Assembly: GCA_049322715.1 (NCBI GenBank)
Contig: JBMOQP010000048.1
Location: 1-41,714, forward strand
DNA length: 41,714 nucleotides
Direction: 5' to 3'
Origin: Thiofaba sp049322715
GTDB lineage: Bacteria > Pseudomonadota > Gammaproteobacteria > Halothiobacillales > Halothiobacillaceae
A model generated the notes under the pieces. That model was not told the origin of the DNA, ran no database searches, and saw nothing but the letters and a program-made list of their open reading frames with translations. The position numbers and the translations under genes are program-made. Positions 21,460 through 28,765 of the stretch are shown piece after piece. The stretch's first letter is position 1; every line of letters begins with the position of its first letter.

Positions 21460-22611
21460 TCAGGGGGGCGGAGATGGGTTGATGCTAGATCGCGCGCCAT
21501 GAAATTGCCAGCAGGCCGCCCTGCGCGCGTCGGGTGCCGCCTGCAGCAAGGCTTGCCTGAGGGTGCGGAAATCGGCTTCGCCCAGGGGGCGGTTGCCATA
21601 GCAGGCCGCGTCCAGGCGCTGGACCAGAGCCTGCGTCTGGACATCGACCATCGTTTCGGCGCCCCTTCGCCAGGCCTTGCGCAGGGCGGAGGGGGTATCC
21701 GCTTCACGCAGTGAACGCAGCCATGCCCGTCGTGCGAGCCAGCGTCGTCCGCAGTGTTGCAGGGGGATGGCCAGGGCGGCCAGCATCATTGCGCCCGCGA
21801 ACCATGGTAGCCAGGGGCGCAGCGCCAGCCACAGCGGGTGTTGCACGCGAAGCTCGGTCCCGGGCAGCGAGGCCAGGCGAACCATGCCGTCGGTCGGGTC
21901 GATGTAGGGTATGCGGATCTGCGGCAGGCGCACCTGGCCGCTGTCGCGCGCCTCCAGCGTCAGCCGCATCTCGACCCGCTGGCGCAGGGGCTGGGTCGGG
22001 TCGATGCCGTCCCGCAGCTTTATTTCCGGCGGGTAGACGCGCAGCGTGCCGGTATCGCGCAGGGCCTCGTCCAGCCAGCGTCGGATGCCGCGCGCGGACA
22101 GGCCCTGCCCCTCGATGGCGAGGCTCCAGGTGAAGGGGCGGCCCCGGGGCACGGCCTCGGGCAGGGGGGCGCCTGTGAGGCGCAGGGGGCTCACCGGTAC
22201 GTCGACCGGCAGCAGCGGGTCGAGCGGGCGGGTCTCCATACGCAGCGCGGGCGGGGTCAGGGGAATGCGCTTGCCGCCGGCGACGCGAGCCTCGACCGTG
22301 GGGGGCTGGACCTCCACCGGGCCGGGATAGAGCGGCATGATCGCCCACAGGTGGCGGTGGCGGATGCGCAATCCTTCGGGCATCTGCAGGCGCTCCTGGC
22401 GGCTGCCAAGCGGGCGGACGATCACCCCCGGCGGTGTCCAGGGGGCGATGATCTGCTCGACGATGCTGCGGTCGTCCAGCACCTCGACCGTGAGCAGTAC
22501 CTCCTCGCGCAGCCAGGGGGTGGCGTTGGAGAGGTGGGCGTCGATGCCAAGGTCGGCGCGTGCCTGCGCGCCGAGCGTCAGGAGCGCGGCGAGGAGGATG
22601 AATCTCACCAT
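21460..22611 (-). CDS. BatD-like exported membrane protein
   Basis: A 383-residue protein with a cleavable-type signal (MVRFILLAALLTLGAQARAD), a beta-rich periplasmic region (SNATPWLREEVLLTVEVLDD; PPGVIVRPLGSRQERL; IPYIDPTDGMVRL), one membrane span near residues 268-290 (LPWFAGAMMLAALAIPL) and a cytosolic helical tail. This arrangement and its position after batB-batC match BatD of the aerotolerance (Bat) operon. It is shorter than many BatD proteins. Its ATG overlaps the stop of the preceding gene by seven bases, indicating coupled translation. The biochemical role of BatD is not established. Confidence 0.78.
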   Translation of the reverse strand: MVRFILLAALLTLGAQARADLGIDAHLSNATPWLREEVLLTVEVLDDRSIVEQIIAPWTPPGVIVRPLGSRQERLQMPEGLRIRHRHLWAIMPLYPGPVEVQPPTVEARVAGGKRIPLTPPALRMETRPLDPLLPVDVPVSPLRLTGAPLPEAVPRGRPFTWSLAIEGQGLSARGIRRWLDEALRDTGTLRVYPPEIKLRDGIDPTQPLRQRVEMRLTLEARDSGQVRLPQIRIPYIDPTDGMVRLASLPGTELRVQHPLWLALRPWLPWFAGAMMLAALAIPLQHCGRRWLARRAWLRSLREADTPSALRKAWRRGAETMVDVQTQALVQRLDAACYGNRPLGEADFRTLRQALLQAAPDARRAACWQFHGARSSINPSPPP

Positions 22612-24422
22612 GGCAGGCCCTCACTCACGCGCCCGGGCGTCTCGCCGCGCATCATCGCGCGCCACAGCGGGGCGGGGGCGTCGCGCAGCAGTTCCATCTT
22701 CTTCTCCGCAGCCTGGCGGTCGGCCTCGCCCAAGGCCAGCGCACCGGGCTCCGCGCCCTCGCGCTGGCTCGCTCCCGGGCCACCGGCGGAGAGGTCGCCA
22801 CCCGAGGGGGCTTCTTCGGTGGGGAAGTCGGCCTCCACGTCCTCGTCGTAGCGCGCCACGTCGGTCGGGCGGCGGCCGGGGGGGTCGTCGGGGGTGGTCT
22901 TCTTCATCTGCCGGGCCGAAGCCTGCTGGCGGGCGAGCCACAGGTTGGCCTCGGCCGCCTCGTCCCCGGGGCGTAGGCGCAGCACGGCCTCGTAGGCCGC
23001 CGTGGCGCGCTCCGGGTGGCCTGCCTTCAACTCGGCGTTGCCCAGGTTGTAGAGGGCATCGGCGCGGGTGGCGTCGTCTCCGGCCAGCAGCCAGGCGGTG
23101 GTGAAGTTCTGTGTGGCGTGGGCGAAGTCGCCGCGGCGGTAAGCGGCCGCGCCCTCGCCCAGCCGAGCCTGTGCGCCCGGCAGGCGGGCATAGAGCAACT
23201 GGGCCTGGACGAAGTCGCCGCGGGCCCAGGCCTCGTAGGCTTCAGCGGGATCGCTCTGGGCCAGGGCATCATCCGGGGAGGTCAGCATGCCGCCGAGCAG
23301 GAGGGCAGGCAGTATGGCCAGGCTGCCCGCCCCTCGTGCGCCGCGCGCCTCTCCCCGCGTCAGCGGGGCCGAGGCCATGGATGGCCGAGGGGTGTAAGGC
23401 CAGGATGAACGGAGGGGCGGGGCATAGGCGAGCATCAGCAGGACCAGCCCCCCCAGCAGCGGGACGAGGAACAACTCGCGCCAGGCGCGTGCGGCGCCGG
23501 GATCCGGATGGCTGGGCAGCTCGGCGATGGACTTGGCCAGGGCGCGCAGGTCGCCATCGCCATCCGCCACGGGGATGAAGCGGCCGCCGGTGCGCTCGGC
23601 CATCTCCTCGAGCCGCGTCGCATCCATCCGGCTCTGCCAGATCTCGCCATCCAGCATGCGGAAACCGCCGGCGCCATCCGGGATGGGGGCTCCCTCCGTC
23701 GTGCCCGTGCCGAGGATGAACAGGGGGGTGTTCGTCTCGCGCAGCCTTTCCACCGCCGCCAGCAGGGCGTTGCCCTGCAGCGCCTCGGCCTCGCCGTCGG
23801 TGACGAGCAGGATGGCGCGGCCGTGGCGTTCATCTTCTTCGCGGAGGGAGCGGGCTTGCGCCAGCTGCGCGTTCAGGGCCAGGTCGAGGGCGGTGGCAAG
23901 CTCGGTGCCAGGGGCGTCATCCAGAATTCCCAGGCCTTGTTCCAGGCCGAAGCGGAAGACCCCGGCATCCCGGCTCGGGGGCATGACCACCCCGGCGGTG
24001 CCGGCGAAGACGGCGAGGCCGAGCGACTCGCCCGCGAGATGCTCCGGCAGTGCGCTCAGCTTCAGGAGGGCGCGTTCGAGGCGCGAGGGAGCGATGTCGC
24101 TGGCCTGCATGGATTCGGACAGGTCGAGCAGGGCCAGCAGCTGCACGTCATGCCTCGAGGGGGTGGCCTCGCCGGGCTGCTCGACCGGCAGACGCGGTCC
24201 GGCCAGCGCGGCCGCCAGCAGCAGCCAGGCGGGCGCGTGCAGCCAGGGGCGGCCCTGTCCTGCCTTGGCCTGATCCGCTATTGCCCAGGGACGCAGGGCG
24301 GGATCGGCATAGTCCAGCAGGCGGGCGCGGCGCAACAGGCCGGCGAGCCAGAGCGCGAGTGGCAGGAGCAGCAGGGCGAAGGCCCACGGCCAGTGCCACT
24401 GGATACTCAGCAGGGGGTTCAT
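22605..24422 (-). CDS. BatB-BatC fusion: VWA domain plus TPR protein, with repeat in the linker
   Basis: A 605-residue inner-membrane protein. It has N-terminal membrane spans (FALLLLPLALWLAGLL; PAWLLLAAALAG), then a von Willebrand A domain whose MIDAS begins DLSES (residues 100-104), with a later TDGEAEAL. A further span follows (LVPLLGGLVLLMLAYA), then a linker, then another hydrophobic stretch (SLAILPALLLGGML). The C-terminal half has TPR-like helices (ALYNLGNAELKAGHPERATA; YEAVLRLRPGDEAAEANL) and an acidic/Gly tail. The linker (about residues 339-360, PRPSMASAPLTRGEARGARG) is encoded by a member of the dispersed hairpin family. It overlaps batA by four bases (ATGA) and the BatD gene by seven. 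Confidence 0.85.
   Translation of the reverse strand: MNPLLSIQWHWPWAFALLLLPLALWLAGLLRRARLLDYADPALRPWAIADQAKAGQGRPWLHAPAWLLLAAALAGPRLPVEQPGEATPSRHDVQLLALLDLSESMQASDIAPSRLERALLKLSALPEHLAGESLGLAVFAGTAGVVMPPSRDAGVFRFGLEQGLGILDDAPGTELATALDLALNAQLAQARSLREEDERHGRAILLVTDGEAEALQGNALLAAVERLRETNTPLFILGTGTTEGAPIPDGAGGFRMLDGEIWQSRMDATRLEEMAERTGGRFIPVADGDGDLRALAKSIAELPSHPDPGAARAWRELFLVPLLGGLVLLMLAYAPPLRSSWPYTPRPSMASAPLTRGEARGARGAGSLAILPALLLGGMLTSPDDALAQSDPAEAYEAWARGDFVQAQLLYARLPGAQARLGEGAAAYRRGDFAHATQNFTTAWLLAGDDATRADALYNLGNAELKAGHPERATAAYEAVLRLRPGDEAAEANLWLARQQASARQMKKTTPDDPPGRRPTDVARYDEDVEADFPTEEAPSGGDLSAGGPGASQREGAEPGALALGEADRQAAEKKMELLRDAPAPLWRAMMRGETPGRVSEGLPW
23345..23407. repeat. Palindromic element inserted in frame in batB-batC
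   Basis: It contains CCCCGC-GTCA-GCGGGG (23353-23368) and GGCCAT-GG-ATGGCC (23373-23386). The sequence from GCGCCTCTCC through GGCCATGGATGGCCGAGG to AGGCCAGGATGA matches the inverse of 38690-38750 almost base for base outside the variable hairpin. The reading frame is kept. Confidence 0.8.
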
Positions 24423-25381
24423 GCAGCCCTCCCGGTTCGCAGTTCACGCAGCTGGCCGAGGGCGAGCAGGAGCAGGGCGAGGCCGAGGGGGGCGGGATAC
24501 CACTCGAGCTTGACCCGTTCGCTCGGCGGCGGGGCGGTGGTTGCCTCGCGCCGGTCGATCTCGGCGAGGATGCGGGCCAGGCTGTCGGCATCGCCTGCCC
24601 GGTAGGCGGCGCCGCCGGTGATCGCGCTCATCTCCGCGAGGGTCGGTTCGCGGAGGCCGTCCGCCTGTGCCTCGGGCGGTACCTCCTCCGGCGTGACGGC
24701 GACGGTGTACAGGCGCAGCCCCAGCCGCTCGGCATAGGCCAAGGCCTCGCGCGGGCGCAGGATGCCGCCGGTGTTGTCGCCGTCGGTGAACAGCACGATG
24801 ACAGGGGGTGGGTTGCGGCCCTCGATCTGCCGCAAGGCCACGCCCAGCCCCTCGCCGATGGCCGTGGCCGCGCCCGTGCTGCCTGGGGTGAGGCGGGCGA
24901 GCTGGGCGGCGACAACCGCGCGATCCGTGGTGAGCGGCACGGCGGTGGCGGCGGCGTCGCTGAACACGATCAGGCCGAGTCGGTCCTGGACGCGGGCCTC
25001 GATGAAGCCGGCGGCCGCCTGCCTGAGCACCGCCATGCGCGGCACGGTCGCGCCTTCGAGCGTCATGTCGTGGATGGCCATGCTGGGCGAGGCGTCGATC
25101 AGGAGCAGGATGTCGCGCCCCTCGCCCGCAGGCTCCAGCCAGCCGCCCTCGCTCTGCGGGCGGGCGGCGGCCAGCACCAGCAGGGCCAGGACCAGCGGCA
25201 GCCAGCGCCGCGCGGCCGGCGCGGTGCGCCCAGCGCCGAGGCCCAGCCGGGCGAGGGCGGGATGGCGCAGGGTGACCGGGGCGCGGCTGAAGGCGGCGGG
25301 GGCGCCGGCACGCATGATCCAGCCCAGCCATAGCACGACGGGCAGCAGGAGCAGCAGCCAGGGGTGGGCGAAGGCGATCAT
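24419..25381 (-). CDS. BatA-like VWA domain membrane protein
   Basis: A 320-residue inner-membrane protein. Two N-terminal spans (HPWLLLLLPVVLWLGWIM and RWLPLVLALLVLAAARP) precede a von Willebrand A domain with a complete MIDAS: DASPS (residues 96-100), a Thr in LTPGSTGAATAIGEG, and FTDGDNTGG. A C-terminal span (PAPLGLALLLLALGQL) follows. VWA domains of this type bind divalent metal and protein partners, and BatA works with a MoxR ATPase, here encoded three genes upstream. The gene overlaps its neighbours on both sides by ATGA, so the five genes from DUF58 to the BatD gene are tightly coupled. Confidence 0.87.
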   Translation of the reverse strand: MIAFAHPWLLLLLPVVLWLGWIMRAGAPAAFSRAPVTLRHPALARLGLGAGRTAPAARRWLPLVLALLVLAAARPQSEGGWLEPAGEGRDILLLIDASPSMAIHDMTLEGATVPRMAVLRQAAAGFIEARVQDRLGLIVFSDAAATAVPLTTDRAVVAAQLARLTPGSTGAATAIGEGLGVALRQIEGRNPPPVIVLFTDGDNTGGILRPREALAYAERLGLRLYTVAVTPEEVPPEAQADGLREPTLAEMSAITGGAAYRAGDADSLARILAEIDRREATTAPPPSERVKLEWYPAPLGLALLLLALGQLRELRTGRAA

Positions 25382-25836
25382 GGGCGGCCTTCTCCGTTTT
25401 CACGAGGACGAACAGAAGCCCCTTCCTCCTTCAAGGGGGTAGGGGTAAAAACCTCACTCAGCAAGCGCGAGAGCCCGGCGGACTCCATGGTTTTTGAGCC
25501 AAAGCGCGCTTCATGCAGGCCCTCGACCAAGGCGCGCCAAGTTTCGGCTGCAATACCGTGGGGGGGATGGGCTGGATGCAGGTGAGCCAGGCCCATATGC
25601 CGGCGTAGCAGCCAGTCGGCCTCGCCGGCTCGTCCCGCGAGCAGGTGGCGTCGGGCTCGGGCGAGGCGCAGGCGGGCGATCAGGCTGCGGCGCATCCACC
25701 ATCCGGCCGCAAGCAGGCCGAGCAGCAACGCGGCGACGCCGAGCAGAAGCCCTGTGGGCAACCCGCCCTGTCCCATCAGGCCGGTCAGTCCGCCGTGCAC
25801 TGCGATGGGTGGAATGATGTCGTGCATGCCGTCCAT
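25378..25836 (-). CDS. DUF4381-like small membrane protein of the Bat cluster
   Basis: A 152-residue protein with one strong membrane span (LPTGLLLGVAALLLGLLAAGWWM, about 26-48) after a short periplasmic segment MHDIIPPIAVHGG, and a basic helical cytosolic part (ARLRLARARRHLLAGRAGEA). Size, topology and position between DUF58 and BatA match DUF4381 proteins of MoxR/Bat operons. The C-terminal tail (FTPTPLKEEGASVRPRENGE) does not look native. It is read from a CT-rich dispersed repeat and may have replaced the original end. The start overlaps the DUF58 stop by one base (TGATG). Confidence 0.7.
   Translation of the reverse strand: MDGMHDIIPPIAVHGGLTGLMGQGGLPTGLLLGVAALLLGLLAAGWWMRRSLIARLRLARARRHLLAGRAGEADWLLRRHMGLAHLHPAHPPHGIAAETWRALVEGLHEARFGSKTMESAGLSRLLSEVFTPTPLKEEGASVRPRENGEGRP
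25418..25456. repeat. Degenerate CT-rich repeat forming a C-terminal tail
   Basis: The minus strand reads TGAGG-TTTTTACCCCTACCCCC-TTGAAGGAGGAAGGGGC, a worn version of the CCCTCACCCC...TTGAGGGAGAGGG repeat at 6413-6530 and 37285-37325. The peptide FTPTPLKEEG is the counterpart of the LTPTLSP-type peptides such repeats encode. Confidence 0.45.
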
Positions 25837-26765
25837 CAGGCGGCCCCGGCGAGACGTGTGGCAATCTCGGGCAGTGCCGCGTCCGTGCCCAGGATCACCC
25901 GCCGGGCGCGCAGGCGGCCGGCGAGTTCGTCAAGGCGCCCGAGGCGGGCCGCGCGCGCATCGGCATAGGCCGTGCGCAGGGCGCCCGAGGCGGTGTCCAG
26001 CTCGACCACGCCGGCAGCGGTTTGCAGGTGCACCCGGCCGAGGCGGGGCAGTTCGCGCTCGCTGTCGTCCTCGACCAGGCACAGGGTCAGCTCCACGCGC
26101 GCAGCCAGGCGTTCGAGCAGGGCCTCGTCCGCCCGCTCAAGGCCGAGGAAGTCGGAGATCAGCCACAGGCGCGCGCCCGGCGGCAGGGTCAGTTCCAGTT
26201 CGGCGAGCATCCCGGTCCACGGGCTGGGGATGGTGTCGGCGGCGGGGGGGCAGGGGACACGCAGGGCCTCGAGCGTCGCGTGCAGGGGCGCGCGCCCGCT
26301 GCGCGGCGGCTGGCCGACATGGGCCTCGCCGTCCAGGAGGGTCAGGGCCAGCGCGTCGTGGGCGCGGGAGGCAGAGCTCAGGACCAGGGCTGCCAGCCGC
26401 GCCGCCTGGGCGGCCTTGAGCCGCGCGCGGGTGCCGAAGCGCATGCTCGGTCCGCGGTCGACGACCACCCAGGTGACGGCCTGGCGGGTCTCGCCGTAGA
26501 CGCGCACGAAGGGTTTTCTCAGGCGCGCGGTGACGCGCCAGTCGATGCGGCGTGGATCGTCGCCGGGCTGGTAGGGGCGCAGGTCCTCGAAGTCGAGTCC
26601 GGGGCCGCGGAAGGGAGATGCCTGTTCGCCGCGCTGCAGCCTCTCGCTGAGGCGGACAGGTTCGGGGAGGCCGGCGCTCAGCGCGCCGATCTCGGCCAGT
26701 TCCTCGTCATTCAGCAGGGGGGCGTGGATAAGGCCCTGCTTTGACTGGCGGCGGAGCCTGGCCAT
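25836..26765 (-). CDS. DUF58 protein of the MoxR/Bat cluster
   Basis: A 309-residue protein with the DUF58 signature FRGPGLDFEDLRPYQPGDDP followed by RRIDWRVTARLRKPFVRVYG (about residues 51-90) and a VWA-like core (VTWVVVDRGPSMRFGTRARL; RLWLISDFLGL). DUF58 proteins work with MoxR AAA ATPases in maturing or assembling partner complexes. I place the start at the ATG 26765-26763 (MARLRRQSKQG). An upstream frame to 26846 only translates repeat DNA. This ATG lies inside the palindrome TGGCCATGGATGGCCA, so a hairpin could cover the initiation site. A normal MoxR/DUF58 pair is nearly contiguous; here 343 bases of repeats separate them. Confidence 0.85.
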   Translation of the reverse strand: MARLRRQSKQGLIHAPLLNDEELAEIGALSAGLPEPVRLSERLQRGEQASPFRGPGLDFEDLRPYQPGDDPRRIDWRVTARLRKPFVRVYGETRQAVTWVVVDRGPSMRFGTRARLKAAQAARLAALVLSSASRAHDALALTLLDGEAHVGQPPRSGRAPLHATLEALRVPCPPAADTIPSPWTGMLAELELTLPPGARLWLISDFLGLERADEALLERLAARVELTLCLVEDDSERELPRLGRVHLQTAAGVVELDTASGALRTAYADARAARLGRLDELAGRLRARRVILGTDAALPEIATRLAGAA

Positions 26766-27085
26766 CCATGGCCATCCCCTTCGGTTCGCCTTCGGCGATC
26801 CCCGATGTATTCCCGACAAATCGGTGAGGCGATCAAGGATGCGCATGAAGGCTCACCTCATCGTCATCGCGGATGCCGGGCATCCGGCCCGGCACCCTTC
26901 GGGTCCGCTGCGCGGCCCAGCACTGTTCCCGACAGCGCTTGTAGCCCCAAAGGGGCGTGGCGATCCATAGGTGGGTATGGATTGCTTCGCCTTCGGCTAA
27001 CAAGAGCGCAGGAGCGCTCTTGCAACGCGCGCGTTGGCCGAAGGCCGAAGGCCGGAAGCCATGGAAGGCTTCCGCCGCAATGACG
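26759..27085. repeat. Palindrome train H between moxR and the DUF58 gene
   Basis: It runs from the palindrome TGGCCAT-CC-ATGGCCA (26759-26774), holding the DUF58 start, to CCGCAATGACG (27075-27085). Between 26862 and 27085 it is a second copy of the CGTCATCGCG...CGCAATGACG repeat seen at 652-740, with the shared core GCGATCCAT...ATGGATTGCTTCGC (26980-26999) but different hairpins: CGGATGC-CGG-GCATCCG (26870-26886), GCCCC-AAA-GGGGC (26944-26956), CAAGAGCGC-AGGA-GCGCTCTTG (27001-27022), CAACGCG-CGCGTTG (27023-27036), CGGAAGCC-ATGGAA-GGCTTCCG (27053-27074). No gene is seen in it. Confidence 0.85.
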
Positions 27086-27108
27086 AGAAACGAGTATGAC
27101 ATGGAATT

Positions 27109-28062
27109 TCACGGCGTGGGCAGCGCATCGCAGAGCCTGGCGATCAGGGCATCGCGGTCTGTGCGGGCGAGCTGGCCGGCCGGGCTGAGCAGCAGGCGGT
27201 GGCGCAGGGCGTCCGGGGCAATGTCGAGCAGATCCTCGGGGGTGACGAAGTCGCGCCCGCGCAGGAAGGCCAAGGCCTGCGCGGCCTGAGCGAGGGCGAG
27301 GGAGGCGCGCGGCGAAGCGCCGCAGTCGATCTGGCCGGCGGCTTCGGGCACGAGCTCGGCCATGCGGCGGGTGGCGGCCACCAGGCGCACGATCCAGGCC
27401 TCAAGCTCGGGGGCGATGTGGACCTGCTCGACCTTGCGGCGGGCCTCCAGGACCCAGGCGACGTCGATCTTCGGCGCATCAAGGCGGGCGGCATGGCCGG
27501 AACGATGGCGACGCAGGATCTCAAGCTCCTCGGCCTCGGCCGGATAGTCCAGCACCACGTGCAGCAGGAAGCGGTCGAGCTGGGCCTCCGGCAGGGGGTA
27601 GGTGCCGGCCTGCTCCAGCGGGTTCTGGGTCGCCATCACCATGAACAGCTCGGGCAGCGGGTGGGAGACGCCGCCGATGGTGACCTGGTGCTCCTGCATG
27701 GCCTCCAGCAGGGCGGCCTGCACCTTGGCCGGGGCGCGGTTGATCTCGTCGGCCAGCACGATCTCGTGGAACAGGGGACCAGGGCGGAAGTTGAACTGGT
27801 GGCTGTCCGGGTCGTAGACCTCGGCGCCGGTCAGGTCGGAGGGCAGCAGGTCCGGGGTGAACTGGATGCGCTGGAAGCTCGCGTGCACCCCCTCGGCCAG
27901 GGTCTTGATGGCGGTGGTCTTGGCCAGGCCCGGCAGGCCCTCGACCAGCAGGTGGCCGCCGGTCAGCAGGCTGATGAGCAGGCGGTCGAGCAGGTCGTGC
28001 TGGCCGACGATGACGCCCTCGAGGTAGGCGCGCAGCTGCTGCAGGGGAGTCGTGTCGTTCAT
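27109..28062 (-). CDS. MoxR-family AAA+ ATPase
   Basis: A 317-residue cytosolic AAA+ ATPase. Walker A is GLPGLAKT (42-49), Walker B is VLADEINRAPAKVQAALLEA, sensor 1 is ATQNPLEQAGTYPLPEAQLD, and the arginine-containing DRFLL and the C-terminal lid (PRASLALAQAAQALAFLRGR) are present. MoxR ATPases act as chaperone-like partners of VWA proteins. The DUF58, DUF4381, BatA, BatB-BatC and BatD genes follow in the same direction, although a 343-base repeat block intervenes. Only seven bases separate it from the ArsR-rhodanese gene upstream, so the two are likely co-transcribed, an unusual pairing. Confidence 0.93.
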   Translation of the reverse strand: MNDTTPLQQLRAYLEGVIVGQHDLLDRLLISLLTGGHLLVEGLPGLAKTTAIKTLAEGVHASFQRIQFTPDLLPSDLTGAEVYDPDSHQFNFRPGPLFHEIVLADEINRAPAKVQAALLEAMQEHQVTIGGVSHPLPELFMVMATQNPLEQAGTYPLPEAQLDRFLLHVVLDYPAEAEELEILRRHRSGHAARLDAPKIDVAWVLEARRKVEQVHIAPELEAWIVRLVAATRRMAELVPEAAGQIDCGASPRASLALAQAAQALAFLRGRDFVTPEDLLDIAPDALRHRLLLSPAGQLARTDRDALIARLCDALPTP

Positions 28063-28069
28063 GGGAGTC

Positions 28070-28732
28070 TCACTGTGGACCGGCTTCGGTCGGGAGGCCG
28101 GCGAGTTTCCATTCGGGGTAGCCCTGCTCCAGCCGCCGCGCCTTGAAGCCGCGCTCGCGCAGGCGGGCGACGGCCTCGAAGGAGAGCACGCAGTAGGGGC
28201 CGCGGCAGTAGGCGATCACCTCGCGGTCGGGGGGCAGGCGATCCAGCTGCTTCTCGAGCTCCGCCAGGGTGAGGTTGATCGCGCCGGGCAGGTGCCCGGC
28301 CTCGAACTCCTCGGGGGGGCGCACGTCCAGCACCGTGACGAGCCCGAGGCGGGAGCGTTCGAGCAGCTCGGCGGCCTGCACAGGCTCCAGGCTGTCGCGC
28401 GCGGTGAGCACGTTGGCCACCATCTCTCGCACCTCGGCCAGGCGGCGCTCCGCGACCGTGCGCAGCACGTCCAGCAGCCGCACCACGTCCTCGCCCGCGA
28501 GCGAGTAGAGGATGTGCTTGCCGTCGCGGCGCGCGCTCACTAGCCCCGCCTGGCGCATCTGTTGCAGGTGCTGCGAGGTGTTGGCCACGCTCAGGCCGCT
28601 GACCTTGGCCAGCTGCTCGACGCTGCGCTCGCCCTGGGCGAGGTATTCCAGCAGCTCGAGCCGGCGCCCGTTGGAAAGCGCCTTGCCGAGTCGGGCGAAC
28701 TGGTCGTTGAGGTCCTGCTTGAAGCCGCTCAT
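28070..28732 (-). CDS. ArsR-family regulator with C-terminal rhodanese domain
   Basis: A 220-residue fusion. Residues about 10-90 form an ArsR-type winged helix (ALSNGRRLELLEYLAQGE; QLAKVSGLSVANTSQHLQQM; GLVSARRDGKHILYSLAG). Residues about 128-215 form a rhodanese domain (VLDVRPPEEFEAGHLPGAIN) with the active loop CRGPYC. The only cysteines in the protein are 176 and 181, both in that loop, so sensing of persulfide would have to occur in the rhodanese part, not the DNA-binding part. Its position next to a persulfide dioxygenase-like gene and a YeeE transporter supports a role in sulfane-sulfur response; this is inference. Candidate operators lie at 28738-28756 and 30754-30763. Confidence 0.88.
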   Translation of the reverse strand: MSGFKQDLNDQFARLGKALSNGRRLELLEYLAQGERSVEQLAKVSGLSVANTSQHLQQMRQAGLVSARRDGKHILYSLAGEDVVRLLDVLRTVAERRLAEVREMVANVLTARDSLEPVQAAELLERSRLGLVTVLDVRPPEEFEAGHLPGAINLTLAELEKQLDRLPPDREVIAYCRGPYCVLSFEAVARLRERGFKARRLEQGYPEWKLAGLPTEAGPQ

Positions 28733-28737
28733 GCTCG

Positions 28738-28756
28738 TTCAATTGATCATTTGAGT
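28738..28756. promoter_or_regulatory. Candidate operator before the ArsR-rhodanese gene
   Basis: CAATTGATCATTTG (28740-28753) is a near-perfect dyad with one mismatched pair, six bases upstream of the regulator's start codon. It shares TCAATTGAT with the site at 30754-30763 in the divergent promoter region of the same cluster. Both are AT-rich islands in GC-rich DNA, as expected for an ArsR-type operator. Confidence 0.5.
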
Positions 28757-28765
28757 CTGCTGATT

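Noticed and set aside
19227..21482. Long open frame opposite the GGDEF-EAL gene
   Set aside because: Antisense shadow; the minus strand shows intact GGDEF and EAL motifs.
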